Positions 24,441 to 36,948 of a stretch of 64,000 nucleotides of DNA are shown here, piece after piece; positions within the stretch are counted from its first letter, which is position 1; each line of letters opens with the position of its first letter. The notes under the pieces were generated by a model, which did not search any database, was not told the DNA's origin, and was given only the letters and a program-made list of their open reading frames with translations. This DNA is from Cryptomeria japonica (lineage: Eukaryota > Streptophyta > Pinopsida > Cupressales > Cupressaceae). The stretch is from NCBI RefSeq assembly GCF_030272615.1, contig NC_081411.1:211436744-211500743 (forward strand), read 5' to 3'. The position numbers and the translations under genes are program-made.

Positions 24441-24489
24441 AAATGTAAGAAGTTTTGTACCTTAAGTCGAACAAAGATAATGAAAATTC

Positions 24490-25050
24490 AATGATTGTAT
24501 GGACTACCTTTCATGTAAGAGAAGAAAATGCATGGTTGATTGACAAATCTTGTTCCCATCACATGGCTAGTGACAAAGGGAAGTACATTAACCTTATGAA
24601 GTGGAATAGAGGATCAGTTGAATTTGATGATGAAGGCTCTATACAAATCTATGAGAAGGTACTATAACAATTGATGGAAAGAACAAGATAGAGGATGTTC
24701 TTTATGTTAAAGAACTAAAAAAATATCCTCAGTTTTTGTTAGATATACATCAGAGGATATAATCTTATGTTTCATGAAAAAGGATGTGAAATTAGAAAGA
24801 GTGACTTCAAAAGACTAGTTATTAAAGTATCTAGAACCAATGGAAATTCTTATCACCTAAAAGAGGCTAATGAAAGAAGTTATCTAATGGCACAAACTGG
24901 TGAATGTTTTCTATAGTAAAAGAGGATGGGTCACATTAACTTTAACAACATGGTGAAGGTCATCTCTACACATGAAATAAGGGACATGCCAAGGATAATC
25001 AAGCCTACAAACATCTTATCCAAGGAGTTCCAAATGGGGAAGTAGATAAG
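24490..25050 (+). pseudogene. Copia protease and pre-integrase remnant (element H)
   Basis: The protease active site reads AWLIDKSCSHHMAS, with DKS where DSG is expected, so the catalytic triad is altered. It continues through an LKKYPQ-like stretch to the pre-integrase region (MGHINFNNMVKVISTHEIRD) and KEFQMGK. The sequence then passes directly into the start of RT: the integrase core with its DDE residues is missing. Confidence 0.7.
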
Positions 25051-25838
25051 GATGATATCAGAAGATGAAGTGAGATTACAAAAAATGGAAGAAGAGCTCA
25101 ATCAGATTGAGAAGAATCATACATTGGAATTAGTCCCTAGACCTATAGATAATAATTTCATGGGAACAAAGTAGGTGCTCCAAAACAAACTAAATGGAGA
25201 AGTGACAAGAAACAAAGAAAGGTTGGTTTGCAAAGGCCATCCACGAGTAGAAAGAATTTATTTTGAGAAGAATTTTGCTCGAGTGGCTAGCATGGAGGAA
25301 ATCAAAATGTTTGTTGTTTTTTTCATCGTAAGAAATTCAAGGTTTATCATATGGATGTCAAATTTGCCTTCTTGAATGGTGATTTAGAGGAAAAAGTATA
25401 CATAGAGAAACCTAATCAGTTTCAATTATCAAAGGATTCGAACATGCTTTGTAGACTCAAAAAGGATTTTTTATGGTCTCAAGAAAGCTCTTAGGGCTTG
25501 GCATGTAAGGTTGGATAAGTACTTACTTTAACAAGGTTCTCAGAAAGATACCACAAATAGCAATATTTATATTAAGGTTGAGGAAGATAAGTTTTTGATA
25601 GTTTTTGTATATGACTATGACATCATATTTGGTAGAGATGATGGTATGTGTAATAAGTTTGCAAAAGAGATGCAAAGAGAATTTGAGATGTCTATGATTG
25701 GTGAGTTGTCTTTCTTCCTTGGACTTCAAATTACTCAAGTAGATGATTGTATCTTTATTTCTCAAGATAAGTATGTAAAAGAGATGTTAAAGAAGTTTGG
25801 TCTTGAGGATTATGAACTAGTGAGTACTTCGTTAGACT
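25051..25838 (+). pseudogene. Copia reverse transcriptase (element H, truncated)
   Basis: Motifs LQKMEEELNQIEKNHTLELV, NKERLVCKGHP, YHMDVKFAFLNGDLEEKVYI and RAWHVRLDKY are spread over two frames. The catalytic box is VYDYDIIFG rather than YVDD. MLKKFGLEDYELVST is the last block before LTR I begins. RNase H is missing. Confidence 0.8.
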
Positions 25839-26985
25839 TGCGTCAATATTATTGTCATTGATGTCAAACTAGTTATCTGGTTTGGTCTAGATGGTATATG
25901 GAGTATATTGATGTCAAGTCAGTTATCTAGTTTAGTTCAAATGTTGTGTGAATTACTATGAGCAGTTGGTGTATGCAGTTATGGGCAGGTGATGCAAATT
26001 TTGGTATTGCTTTGAGATGTGTTGCAGTAAGATGTGGTTGATCTATTGGAGTTATTTCCGGAAGCTCCTTGTACTCAAAATTTTGAGTTGTTCTCACATT
26101 GGTCTCGGTATCAGTTATGAATTCTGATACAAGCTATTTTAGTTATGGCAGATGTATCTTCTAATGTCTCATGGTTTAGTATCTATGGTATGCATAGAAT
26201 ATGTATTCTTAAAGTTTGGAGTCACTATGTTTGGAGTTTTGTGTTTATGGGTCAGCTTTTATGGGTCTAGATGACCCCTGCCCCATTCTAGTAATTAAGG
26301 TATATGCATTAGTGAACAAATTATGTAAGAAAAGTGTATAGAGATTTGATGGAGGCCGAATTGATTATCATGTTTATATTCAAGGCTTAATTGGATAATG
26401 TGTTGAGCTAGGCCGACATATTATCCTGGTGTGTGAGCCTTCAAGTATATATATAGAAGTGTATCATGATGACAAGTATGTGAAAAAACTACAAGGAATG
26501 AGTAACGGAGTGTGAAGTATGACTTTTCGACAATGAAGGATAGTTGTATAGAGATCTTTCACTAGATCTACTGTAGGGTTTGTGAATTGTGATATGAGCT
26601 TAACTTGGAACTGATCTCATGCATTTGGAGATGCAACTTTCTTTATCTCAATCATAAATGTTGTAGTGAGCACTCCAACAGTGAGCCATTTTTGTAATTT
26701 TGGTACTGAGCCACCCCTTTTGTAAACACCATATAACTAGTTATATTCTCTTGAGAGTTAACACTCTCCATAGTTTTTCCCATTTGGGTTTTCCACGTAT
26801 AAAATCTGATGTTCCTTTTGTGGCTATGTTTCATGTTTATTCTGAATTTACTATCTCTTATTTGATATGCTTAATTGATGATTTTGATATATTAGCAAAG
26901 GTTTAAGATTTGGAAAAAGTTTTAGAATTTGTGGCAATACTAATTCACCCCCCCTCTTAGTATTTTAGTCCCTTCAACCAATCCA
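25839..26985 (+). repeat. Copia LTR I
   Basis: About 1.15 kb. Opens with ATTATTGTCATTGATGTCAA close to a TG at 25839, and ends with a CACCCCCCCTCTTAGTATTTTAG block followed by ...ATCCA and a primer site at 26991. It interrupts the RT of H. No second copy is seen in the window. Confidence 0.65.
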
Positions 26986-26990
26986 TTAAT

Positions 26991-27007
26991 TGGTATCAAA
27001 TATTTGG
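26991..27007 (+). promoter_or_regulatory. Primer-binding site of element I
   Basis: TGGTATCAAATATTTGG, a decayed initiator-Met site five bases after the LTR end. Confidence 0.55.
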
Positions 27008-27058
27008 TCCCTTACTTGGAAGCTTAACTGTTTGAGGGAGATCCATATTCGTTTAATC

Positions 27059-27807
27059 ATGGCACCTATGTGCATGACCAAAGAATTTCAGCTAGATGAA
27101 GACTTGCAGACTGCTCTTGAAGATTTGGGAAGTGTTGAATTAGAGAATGAGGAATTGAAAGAGAATGTGAAGGTATCAAATTAATGTGTGTAGAAGATGA
27201 GAGAAAATTTGGAAATTCAAGTTGAGGCATAAGGAGGTTAACAATAAGTTGAGGTAGGAAAATGAGACTGTTAAAGATCTGATGCAAAAGATTGAGGAGA
27301 AGGATGAGATAGAGGAAACCCTGAAAGAAACAATCAAGCTAAAGACTGGGGAATGTGAGAAGCTAGAGAAAGAAGTAAGAAAATGGAGATAGAGAATAAG
27401 GCTCTTGATAGTAGTAAGATATTCAAAGACTTGATTAGCATGCAGAAAGCTCATTTGGACAAGATCGGACTTGGATTTCAGCTAGGTGAGTATTCGGGTC
27501 CAAATGACAAAGAAAAAGGCAAAGAGGTTAAAGTTGTAGTTGAGAAGAAATCAGAAGATGTAGGAAAGTCCTAGAATCAGAATACTAATGCAAGAAGACC
27601 ATCGGTTTGTCAACCTAATATGAAAAGGTACCCATCTTTTAATGGTTATAATTATTTTCAATGCAATAAATGTGGATATAAAGCTACAAGCTGTAGAAGA
27701 ATCCAGTGTTATAGTTCCAAGAGGTTTGGTCATAAAGCAAAATGTTGTAGAAACCATGCTATGAATCAAAATCATAATCTGGTTGGAGCAAATAAGAAGA
27801 ATTACAA
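27059..27807 (+). pseudogene. Copia gag C-terminal part (element I)
   Basis: The frame opening at the ATG at 27059 is acidic and coiled-coil-like (ALEDLGSVELENEELKENVK), breaks after 27184, and resumes as AHLDKIGLGFQLGEYSG (about 27450), a phrase resembling the DKTGLGY stretch of one plant Copia gag class. Two zinc knuckles follow (about 27661-27755): CNKCGYKATSC lacks the His; CYSSKRFGHKAKC lacks the second Cys. The N-terminal gag domain is not seen. It ends abruptly at the truncated LTR of F. Confidence 0.6.
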
Positions 27808-28166
27808 ATTTCTATGTAGTCAGTGAGTCTCCTTTTGTGATGAGCAGTGCGCTCTACACTGTTGGCCTTCCTACAAGTGTAGGCCCCTCAATTGTAATTC
27901 AAATACTTAGTACAAAAGTATTATCTAACTATGGGTAGGCTTCCCACCGTGGTTTTTCCCTTTACCAAGTTTTACACGTATAAATCTTGGTGTCATGTGG
28001 ATGGTGATTATTCTCTTATTATTGTTTATGCTTAATTGGTTTAACTGCTATTCCGGTATTTGGTTTAAGCATTCCGGTATTAATGTTTTGGGTTCTGGTA
28101 ATCTATGACAATTGATTCACCACCCCCCCCTCTTAGTTGTCTTTCGGTTATTTGAACTATCTAACA
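27808..28166 (+). repeat. 5' LTR of element F, left-truncated
   Basis: Matches only the last 360 bp or so of the 1230-bp LTR at 41494-42723, from TTTCTATGTAGTCAGTGAG to CTAACA. The left 870 bp is gone and gag of element I abuts it. Confidence 0.85.
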
Positions 28167-28168
28167 AT

Positions 28169-28180
28169 TGGTATTAGAGC
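28169..28180 (+). promoter_or_regulatory. Primer-binding site of element F
   Basis: TGGTATTAGAGC, one transition from the initiator-Met site, two bases after the LTR. Confidence 0.8.
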
Positions 28181-28224
28181 TTTGGTCCTCTCTACAGAAA
28201 TATTAACCGCTTGAGGAAGATGTT

Positions 28225-29380
28225 ATGGAAACTAACAATTCAAGTTCATCCAGTTCATCTGGAGCTATCTTTCAGAGAGATATTCATAGGCTTGATGGAA
28301 CAAATTATACTGTATGGAAGATTCGGATGGAGACTCATCTAAGATGTCTTGGCAAGGAGATTTGGGAGATCACATAGAATGGTGTTACACCTCATATTCT
28401 GGCATCTGGAAATCCTCCTCTGACAAACTTGGATAAGGAGCTTGAGAATGATTGTAGAGAAAGAAAACCCCTCTTGTGTGCACAATCTAATCAACAAATA
28501 ATGGGATTAACTAACAAATCATCTAGAAAGGCTATATGGGATAGGTTGGAGACTCTTAATGAAGGTGACCCTACTGTGAAAATTGCTAAAGTTGATGGTT
28601 ACTGGGTGAGATATGAAAACCTGAAGATGCAAGAAGATGAAATGATTACAACATTCATGGAAAGGGTAAATGACATTGTCATGGGAATTCAATATTGTGG
28701 TGGAACTCTGAGTGAAGATGAAATTGTTTCTAAAGTTCTGAGAGCCCTACCACCAGCTTACAAGATGAAGGCTACTACTATTAATGAGTTGAGAATAATG
28801 GCTAATACTTCTATCAATAGAGATACCTTGGTTGGGAAATTATCTTCTTTTGAGCTTGAATAATTTGGACTTTCTGGAGCTATGAAGTTTGAACCCGCTT
28901 TTTCATGCATCTGCATCATCAACTAATAAGAAAGATTGGAAAGCTTTATATGCAAAGGAATTAGATGATATAAAGAGAGAAGATGATGAGTTTGAGAAAC
29001 TTGAAGCAATATTTGCTAGAAGAGTACCTAAAGGAAGTAAGTATGAAGGAAAAGCACCTTTTAAATGTTTTGCATGTAATAAGATTGGTTATTTTGCATC
29101 TAGATCTCTTGAAAGGAATTCAAGATTTGAAGAAAGAGAATATCTTTTAAGTCTAACCATGGATATCTGAACAAGTATAAGTACAGAAAAAATAGAGACA
29201 AATCATGCTACATAGAAGATGAGGAAGGTATTACTAACTTTGATGATGAACCGATAGAAGACTCTACTAGTGGTTCTGGCAATGGAAAGAATGGGTGTTG
29301 TTGGCTATCAAGGAAGATGTTCTGGCACTATAAGAGAATGTACCTGAAGAGAAGGCACTTGCTGCTAAATTCAAAGACAA
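28225..29380 (+). pseudogene. Copia gag (element F)
   Basis: Start ATG at 28225 (METNNSSSSSSSGAIF). HRLDGTNYTVWKIRMETHLR is followed by a TAG at about 28376; the frame reopens to 28863 with MGLTNKSSRKAIWDRLETLN and CGGTLSEDEIVSKVLRALPP. After a frameshift near 28865 it continues to the zinc knuckle (about 29065-29105), which keeps the first two Cys but has Tyr for His and Ser for the last Cys. Related to the gag of B and C. Confidence 0.85.
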
Positions 29381-30864
29381 GGATGAATGGGTAATTTACA
29401 ATGGATGTTCACATCATATGATTGGAGATAAAGGGAAGTTTCTATCTTTGCAAGAATTTGATGGTGGTCTGGTTAGATTTCGAGATGACAAAGCATATAT
29501 GATCAAGGAAAAATGAACTATATCATTGGATGGTAAGAACAATAATGATAATATTTATTTTATTGAAGGTTTGAAGCATAATCTTCTGAGTGTAGGACAA
29601 TTGGTGGATAAGGGATTTCAATTACAATTCAAGGATGGAAAATGCAAAATCATTAATAGATCTAGTTTGGAGATTGCAACTGATACATAGATAAAAGGTA
29701 ATATATTTCATTTGAATTTTGGTGAGAAGACATGTTTGATTATAAAAAATGATGAGAGTTGGCTATGGCATAAGAGGCTATGTCATGTGAATTTTGATTG
29801 CATTAGAAATATCAGTTCAACTAAGGTAGTTCAAGATATCCCTAAGATTGTGAAGCCCTATAATCCGGTATGTAAAGAATGTCAAATGGGTAAATAGGTT
29901 AGAACCTGTTTTAGAAGTATACAAGATAAATCTAATGATGTTCTTGATCTTATTCATAATGGTTTGTGTGGCCCCTACTAGAATTAAATGTTTTCAAGGT
30001 GATAGATATTTCATGCTAATCATTGATGATTATTCTAGAATGATGTGGGTTACTTTTCTAAGGGGAAATCAGAGGCTTTTGAAAAGTTTAAAATCTTCCA
30101 GTCTAAAGTGGAAACTAAGACAGGATTGAAGATTAAATGTTTGAGGTCAGATAATGGTGGAGATTTCACATCTGGTGAGTTTAATAACTTTTGTGAGAAG
30201 CGTGGTATGAGGAGACAATTTTCTGCTCCCCGGACACCTCAGTAGAATTGAGTTGTGGAAAGGAAGAACATAACTATTTTGGATGTTGCTTGAACAATGG
30301 TGATGGAAGATAGTCTACCTCATATCTACTAGAGAGAAGCAGTGAGCACATTAGTTTATACATTCAATAAAGTACATATCAAAGGAGAAACCGATAAGAC
30401 ACCTTATGAATTACAGTTTTGGCAATACACCTACAGTTAAGTGTTTCAGAATATTTGGTAGTAAATGTTATATTAGGAGAGATGATATCATTGGAAAATT
30501 TGATCCTATATGTGATGAAGGCATATTTCTTGATTATTCTAATAAAAGCAAAGCATATAGATGTTATAACAAGAGATTGCAGAGAAATGTGGAGAGTGAT
30601 AATGTCAAGGTGGATGAGCTGAATAGAGGTCAAATCAGAGTTTATGAGAAGGAACCGATGGCGGAAATGATTATATTTGAACCGGTAGCAGCTTTACCAG
30701 AACAGACTGTTGAAGTAGTTACTCTGGCAGTATCAGAAAATTCAATAGTAACTGAAGAACCTGGAAGAGGAACAGAGAGTCAGAGGACTCCTAGGTATGT
30801 GAGATTGAATCATTCAGATCAGATCATTAGGGATAAGAACAATGGACTGATGACAAGAAGAATA
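29381..30864 (+). pseudogene. Copia protease and integrase (element F, left part)
   Basis: The protease site reads YNGCSHHMIGDKG: the catalytic Asp is Tyr. Pre-integrase motif WLWHKRLCHVNFDC ... CKECQMGK is followed by an integrase core with NGLCG where HTDLCG is expected (first catalytic Asp lost), DDYSRMMWVTF and RSDNGGDFTS. The conserved PQQNG segment carries both a TAG and a TGA (30243 and 30249). A threonine/serine-rich linker runs to VRLNHSDQIIRDKN before element A cuts in at TRRI. Confidence 0.85.
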
Positions 30865-32365
30865 TGTTGGCATTTCAATAAGTCTGTTGGTATGAGGATA
30901 TTGAGAAGGTTTTTGGAGATTGTTGATATAATTGATAAAGGATGATTACTGTCTTAATAATATTATTTTGTCATTGATATCAAGCAATTGATTTTCTAAT
31001 TTAGTATGATATTGCCAATATCTTAAAGAGTATGTTTTGATGTGTATAAAGATGTTGGTAAGTGACACAGAAAGAATGTGAAAATGAAGGGGAGTAATAA
31101 GTTATTCAATGGGAAACTATTACCGAGTTAGACAATAATGAGATTATGATATTTTGATTGTTGTGATATCCTATATATGAGTATTCAAAGACTGAATATG
31201 AAGGAGAAAAGATCTCAAGCAATAGAATGAGAAAAGGTTTGATACTATTCTATGTCACCGAGCAAGGAGCTAGTCGGTAAACACCAAGGTTATCGATATC
31301 GGTTAAAGAAAGCAGAATGTCTACCGAGTAAATTTTAGTATTAACTGAGTATTAACCGAGCAATAATAGAATGCATTGGATGAATAAATAGATTATTAAA
31401 TGAAGGATGCCAATGAGCTGGAAATTTATAGATGATTGGTATGTCATGCAAGAAGTTTGTTGAGGATCTATGACAATTAAAATACAAGAGTTAGATCTAC
31501 AATGCAGATTGAATGGTCATATCTGAGCACAAATACCAAGGAAGGAATACAAGTTTCAAGGCAAGATAAAACATTTTTTAGTTCGAAGGATACAATGAAC
31601 CTAGTCAAGTTTGAAGATCTGATGGCTAAGATTAATCATGGGAAATGTGATTAAGGAGATTAAGCAGTTAGGAATTGTTTATAAATAAGGAAAAGTTGAT
31701 GAACAAAGGATGCAGGAAAATAGAAGAGCAGTGATACAGTAGAGGTGATTACCAAGTACAGAAGATTGAAGATCTGATCAAAGAACAGATTGAGAAGCCC
31801 AACAAGGATGAAGATAAGTCTTATGACAAGATTATTTTGAGCACATAGAGTCTACTTTAACATTTTAGATGTGAAGTTGCAGATATATTTTATTACTGTT
31901 ATTTATTTCTATAAGTGACAGGAAATCTCTTAACCGAGTGGACCTAACAGTCTTATTTGTAAATCCTCTAGCAAGGTAACATTCTGAATGAGAGTTTGAA
32001 ATCCTTTGACAAGGTCACTTCTAACAAAGTGCAAGATTATGATAAATCTGAGGGAAATCCCTTGACCGGGTCACATCTAGCAATGTGTTTATGTAATCTT
32101 TAACAGGATTGGCTTTTAATCAAGCATAATCTAGAAGAGTATATTTTTTTTATGGGTCCAAAATCCCACAGTGATTTTTCCCTATTTGGGTTTCCACATT
32201 AAATCTGGTGTTAAATGTGTTATGATGTTTTAAGTTTATCTGTTTATGAGTTTGAATGATTTAGAGTCATTGTTGCATATCAAGTAAGTTCTACCGAGGT
32301 TGAACCTGACAAGAACATTGAATTGTGAGTTTATCTGATTCACCCCCCCTCTCATCTAGCTAACA
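30865..32365 (+). repeat. 5' LTR of element A
   Basis: 1501 bp, TGTTGGCATTTC...CTAGCTAACA. Compared by eye with the 3' LTR over the first 200 bases it differs at roughly nine positions, mostly transitions. Confidence 0.95.
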
Positions 32366-32367
32366 AT

Positions 32368-32379
32368 TGGTATCAAAGA
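32368..32379 (+). promoter_or_regulatory. Primer-binding site of element A
   Basis: TGGTATCAAAGA, two mismatches from the initiator-Met site, two bases after the LTR. Confidence 0.8.
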
Positions 32380-32428
32380 TTTGGACTCTGAAAGAAAAGT
32401 TTAAAGGAACTTGAGGCAAGATACAAAG

Positions 32429-33480
32429 ATGTATAAAAGGGATGCACCAAAGTTGAACAAGTCAAGTTTCTTCACATGGCAGAAAAGGATGAAGCTGCAC
32501 TTATCAGGAATTGGAGAATATGCAACATATTATCTAGAGAATGATTACACTGCACCTAGGACCTACCTGATGAGAATGGAAGACATAAAGGCAAAGCAAG
32601 AACGTATTCAAGCAATGATTGAAATAACATCAACATTGACTGACTCAGAGTTTAATGATCTAGAAGGTTGTAATGATGCCAAAGCTATGTGGAATAAGCT
32701 TATATCTATGTATGGTGGTCATGAACATGTTCAAAGAGAAAAAGTAGACAGTCTAAGAGGACAACTAGAATCCTTGAGAATGAATGAAGGTGAGAACATA
32801 ATCCAATATAGTACAAGGTTAAAGGAAATTGTCAATCAAATCAAAGGAGCATGAGGAACTATTGGAGAAAAGGATGTAACGAGTAAGTTGCTTAGAACAC
32901 TTCTACCTACTTATGCCATTCGAGTCTCTGCAATTAATGAATTAAGGTCTGTACCAAACATGCCAATCTCTTTGGATGCTACTATCAGTAAGCTACATGC
33001 TTTTGAGTTAAGTAATTTTGATAACAGTGGATCTTCAGCAAATAAAGTTGAATCTGCATTCAGTTCTTTTCATCTTGGTGAATCTGATGATTATAATGAC
33101 AAAATGTATAAGTATGCTGAAGGAAATCATAGTGGGGCAAGTGAGAGATTTCACAAAAATATGGAAGAAGTACACAAACTATATGAGGAAATCAGAAAGC
33201 AAGAAGAGTTTGAAGCATTATTAGCTAGAAGGTTACCGAGAGGTAAAGGTAAGTATAAAAGAAAGTTACCTTTGAAATGTTTTAACTATGATAAAATTGG
33301 ACATATGGCTTCTAGTTGTCCTGACAAAGAATCTAGTGAAAAGAGAGAATATCGAGATGATAGATAGAAAGACAACCAATACAGAGGGCACCGAGACTTC
33401 AAAAGGAGAGATAGAAAGACATGCCTAGTAGCTGATGAGGAATCCAATGATGATAAATCTGATGGGACTGAGACAGAGGA
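32429..33480 (+). pseudogene. Copia gag (element A)
   Basis: Start ATG at 32429 (MYKRDAPKLNKSSFFTWQKR). Nucleocapsid blocks: TDSEFNDLEGCNDAKAMWNK, ISMYGGHEHVQREKVDSLRG and LLRTLLPTYAIRVSAINELR. Single in-frame stops occur at 32852 (TGA) and 33365 (TAG), otherwise the frame is open. The zinc knuckle (about 33275-33320) reads CFNYDKIGHMASSC: the second Cys is Tyr, the others are kept. A basic/acidic tail leads into protease in the same frame. Confidence 0.88.
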
Positions 33481-33907
33481 AGTTGTATATGTGGCTATCA
33501 AAGATGGATCAGATGAAGAAAGGTATGAAGAAAGAGCCTTAATATCACACATAAATAATAATGATTCTTGGATCATAGATAGTGGATGCTCACATCACAG
33601 GACATGTGATAAACACAAGTTTGTTAATATAGAAGATTATGATGGAGGTTATGTAAGATTTGGTAATGATGCACCATGTCCTCTGAAAGGTAAAGGATCT
33701 ATCACACTTCTTGATAATGCTAAATGTGATGATGTATATTGGGTTGAAGGTTTGAAATACAATTTGTTTAGTGTAGCACAACTAAACAATGCAGGATACC
33801 AAATAGAATTTCAGAAAGGAATTGTCAAAGTTCATGACAAACATGGAGAGTTGGCTACTACCGGGACTCAAACAAGAGGTAATACATTTCATCTTGACTC
33901 AACCTAG
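33481..33907 (+). pseudogene. Copia aspartic protease (element A)
   Basis: Same frame as gag. DSWIIDSGCSHHRTCDKHKF keeps the DSG active site (about 33580). It runs through GSITLLDNAKCDDVYWVEGL and YNLFSVAQL to a TAG at 33905. It would process the polyprotein in the particle. Confidence 0.88.
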
Positions 33908-35080
33908 AACTATTGTCTGTATACAAAAATAGAAGATGCCTTGTTATGGCATAAAAGGTTTTGTCATGTAAATTTTGACAACCTGATCAAAATAAGTAAG
34001 AAGCACCATGTAAGAGGTCTACCGAGCTTGGAAAAAAATGAGAATGCAATATGCCGAGGATGCCAGATGGGTAAGATGACAAAATCAAGCTTTACAAGTA
34101 AGTCTTACACTTCTAAAGGAATTTTAGGTCTTGTGCACACTGATCTTTGTGGTCCTATGAAAGTTCAAAGTTATTATGGTGATAAATACTTCATATTATT
34201 TGTGGATGATTACTCAAGGATGATGTCAGTTATGTTTTTAAAAGAGAAATCAGAAGCTTTTCAAATGTTCAAATGGTATAAGACTAGAGTTGAAAAAGAA
34301 ACAGGAAGACAATCGAAATGTCTTAGATCTGATAGAGGAGGAGATTTCATTTCAGATGAATTTAACTTATTTTGCAATGATCATGGTATAAAGAGACAAG
34401 TGTTTGCACCAAGGACACCATAGCAAAATGGAATAGCTGAAAGAAGGAAAAGATCAATTGTAGATTGTGCCAGAACTTTGATGATAGAAAAGAGAGTATC
34501 TCAAATATTTTGGAGAGAAGCAATAAGCACTGCAGTTTACACCCTGAACCGAGTACAACTGAAGAAAGGAACTATGAAGACACGGTATGAAATCTAGTAT
34601 GACAAGAAACAAAATGTAAGTTATTTTAAAATATTTGGAAGTAAATGTTATGTTCACAAAGATGACAAAAATGGAAAATTTGATCAAAAAAGAAAGGAAG
34701 GAACATTTCTTGGTTATTCCTCTAGGAGTAAAGCATTTAAATGTCATGATCAAATCTTCTAACAAAATTGTGGAAAGTGCAAATGTGAAAATTGATGAAT
34801 TTGCAGAAAAGAATGATGAAGGAAATTCGAAAGAACCAAAAGATTATGAAGAGTTTGTATATGTACAACCGAGAAGTCTTACTGAGAAAGCCAATGAAGA
34901 AATTACTCAGTTACCAAGTGATGAAGAAGATCATACAGAGCCTACCAAGCCTTTATTAGCAAAATATGTTAGAAGAAATCATGCATCAAGTCAGATCATA
35001 GGAGATAAGGATGATCCAATGATGACAAGGAATAAACTGAGACAGAACACATGTCTGATATCCAAGATTTAACCGAGGAT
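33908..35080 (+). pseudogene. Copia integrase (element A)
   Basis: Zinc region LLWHKRFCHVNFDNLIKI ... CRGCQMGK, then core LVHTDLCGPM (first Asp), FVDDYSRMMS, CLRSDRGGDFIS (second Asp) and, after a TAG at 34421 that replaces a Gln codon, QNGIAERRK with the Glu. So all three DDE residues are encoded but the frame is broken there and again by a frameshift near 34600. C-terminal linker 34770-35080 is acidic and lysine-rich. Confidence 0.88.
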
Positions 35081-35099
35081 AGTAAAAGAAGCATTAAGC

Positions 35100-35900
35100 A
35101 ATGATGATTGGGTGAATGCTATGATGGAAGAGATTGAACAAATCAGGAAAAATGAAACATGGATACTAGTCCCAAGACCAAAAGAGAAAAATGTAACCGG
35201 TACAAAGTGGATTTTCAGAAACAAGCTAAATGAAAAAGGTGAGGTCATTCGGAATAAAGAAAGGCTAGTCTACAAAGGTTATGCTCAAGAAGAAGGAATA
35301 GACTATGGTGAGACTTTTGCACCTGTGGCAAGGCTTGAGGGAGTAAGAACATTGGTAGCATATGCTACTTTCAAAAATTTCAAGGTATATCAAATGGATG
35401 TTAAATCTGCATTTTTGAATGGTATACTAGAAGAAGAAGTTTATATTGAACAACCTAAAGGATTTATTGAAGAGAAGAATAAAGATCATGTATGTAAGTT
35501 GAACAAAGCATTATATGGCCTTAAGCAAGCACCTAGAGCATGGTATGAAAGGTTACACTCCTACTTAATCAAGATTGGATTTATGAGGACAAGTGAAAAC
35601 AACAACATGTATATGAACAATGATGAGGATAATGGAATACTGAATTCAGCCATATTTGTTGATGTTATTATTTTTTGTGGAAATGACTCTTTATGTAGGA
35701 ACTTTGGAAATGAAATGTGCAAAGAATTTCAGATGTCATTAATCAGTGAAATAAAGTATTTTATAGGTTTACATATACTGCAAATGAAAAATGGGATATT
35801 CATTACTCAATCCAAGTATATAAAGGAAATCTTGAAGAAATTTGGAATGGAGGATTCTAAACCTGTAATTACTCGTATGACTACTAATTGTAAACTATGA
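35100..35900 (+). pseudogene. Copia reverse transcriptase (element A)
   Basis: Open for 260 codons: [60 protein letters not shown]. The catalytic box is FVDVIIF: the second aspartate is Val, so it would be inactive even if made. Ends with a TGA at 35898; the same frame continues in RNase H. Confidence 0.92.
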
Positions 35901-36600
35901 AAGAATGATGAATCTACATCTATTGATGAGACACTTTACCGATCTATGATTGGAAAGTTACAATATGTAGTTCACAACAGGCTTGATATAGCACATGCAG
36001 TAGGCATAACAACAAGATTTTCTGCAGATCCCAAAGAAACCCATATGATAGCAATCAAGAGAATTTTCAGATACTTAAGAGGCACTGAAGATTATGGTTT
36101 ACTATATAAAAAGAGGACTGATTTTGACTTAAAAGTCTATACTGATGCTGATTGGGTAGGAAACATTGATGATAGGAAAAGCACAAGCAGTGGAGCTTTC
36201 TTTTTGTGAGAAAGACTAGTGAGTTGGCTTAGCAAGAAACAAGAATGCATTTCACAGTCAACAGCTGAAGCTGAATATGTCGCTATAACATTGAATTGTA
36301 CCAATATAGCCTAGATCAAACAACTGTTGGAAGGTATGCATGAGACAATTACCGAGCCAGTAACTATATTTTATGATAATACAAGTGCTATTAACATTTC
36401 AAAGAATCCGGTAATGCACTCTAAGACAAAGCATATCTCTATAGTATCATTATCTTAGAGAAGAAGTTCAAGAAAAGAAAGTTGTGCTGTAATATGTTAG
36501 CACAAAGGAACAAATAGTAGACATCTTCACAAAGCCACTGCCAAGGGACACTTTTGAGTATCTCAGAAGTAAGTTGGGGGTCCTACCCCTATCTAGCACT
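35901..36600 (+). pseudogene. Copia RNase H (element A)
   Basis: MIGKLQYVVHNRLDIAHAVG, YTDADWVGNIDDRKSTSSGA, then after a TGA STAEAEYVAI and FYDNTSAINISKNPVMHSKT; the YTDADW Asp, the AEAEY Glu and the YDNTSA Asp are all present. A frameshift near 36445 spoils the end (the KPLPRDTFEYLR-type tail is out of frame). Confidence 0.9.
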
Positions 36601-36948
36601 CACTGACAGAGTTCGGTGAAAGCATCAATTCTATGACTCTACATAATACTATTTGTGAGTTGATGTTGATTTACACACTTTAGGATGTTGTCTAAAGTTG
36701 TGCAGGTAATAGTAAATGAAGACAAGATGCTCAGACTAAGACTAAGATGATACATTTGTATATGTTTTAACAACAAGGAAATTACTTCACAGGGGAAGTA
36801 GTCATGCATTAGTTTTACTTTTGGCATTGTTGTTAAAGGGGGAGAAGACTAATGACACAAGGAGAATTTTATAGCTCAAGGATAACAACAGATCGAATCA
36901 ATTGGAATAAACCAAGTTGGTATTGCCATCAATGCCAAAGGGGGAGAT
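36601..36948 (+). other. 3' untranslated region and polypurine tract of element A
   Basis: Non-coding; two purine runs (GGGGGAGAAG near 36839 and CCAAAGGGGGAGA at 36935-36947). The second touches the 3' LTR and is the plus-strand primer. Confidence 0.8.

Larger units (their letters stand above)
18913..25838 (+). mobile_element. Copia retrotransposon H, degenerate and interrupted
   Basis: 5' LTR split by the non-autonomous element at 20107-22946, then a degenerate primer site (23432), gag, protease remnant and RT. The integrase core is deleted and the 3' end is lost where LTR I begins at 25839. Numerous stops and frameshifts throughout suggest an old insertion. Confidence 0.75.
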
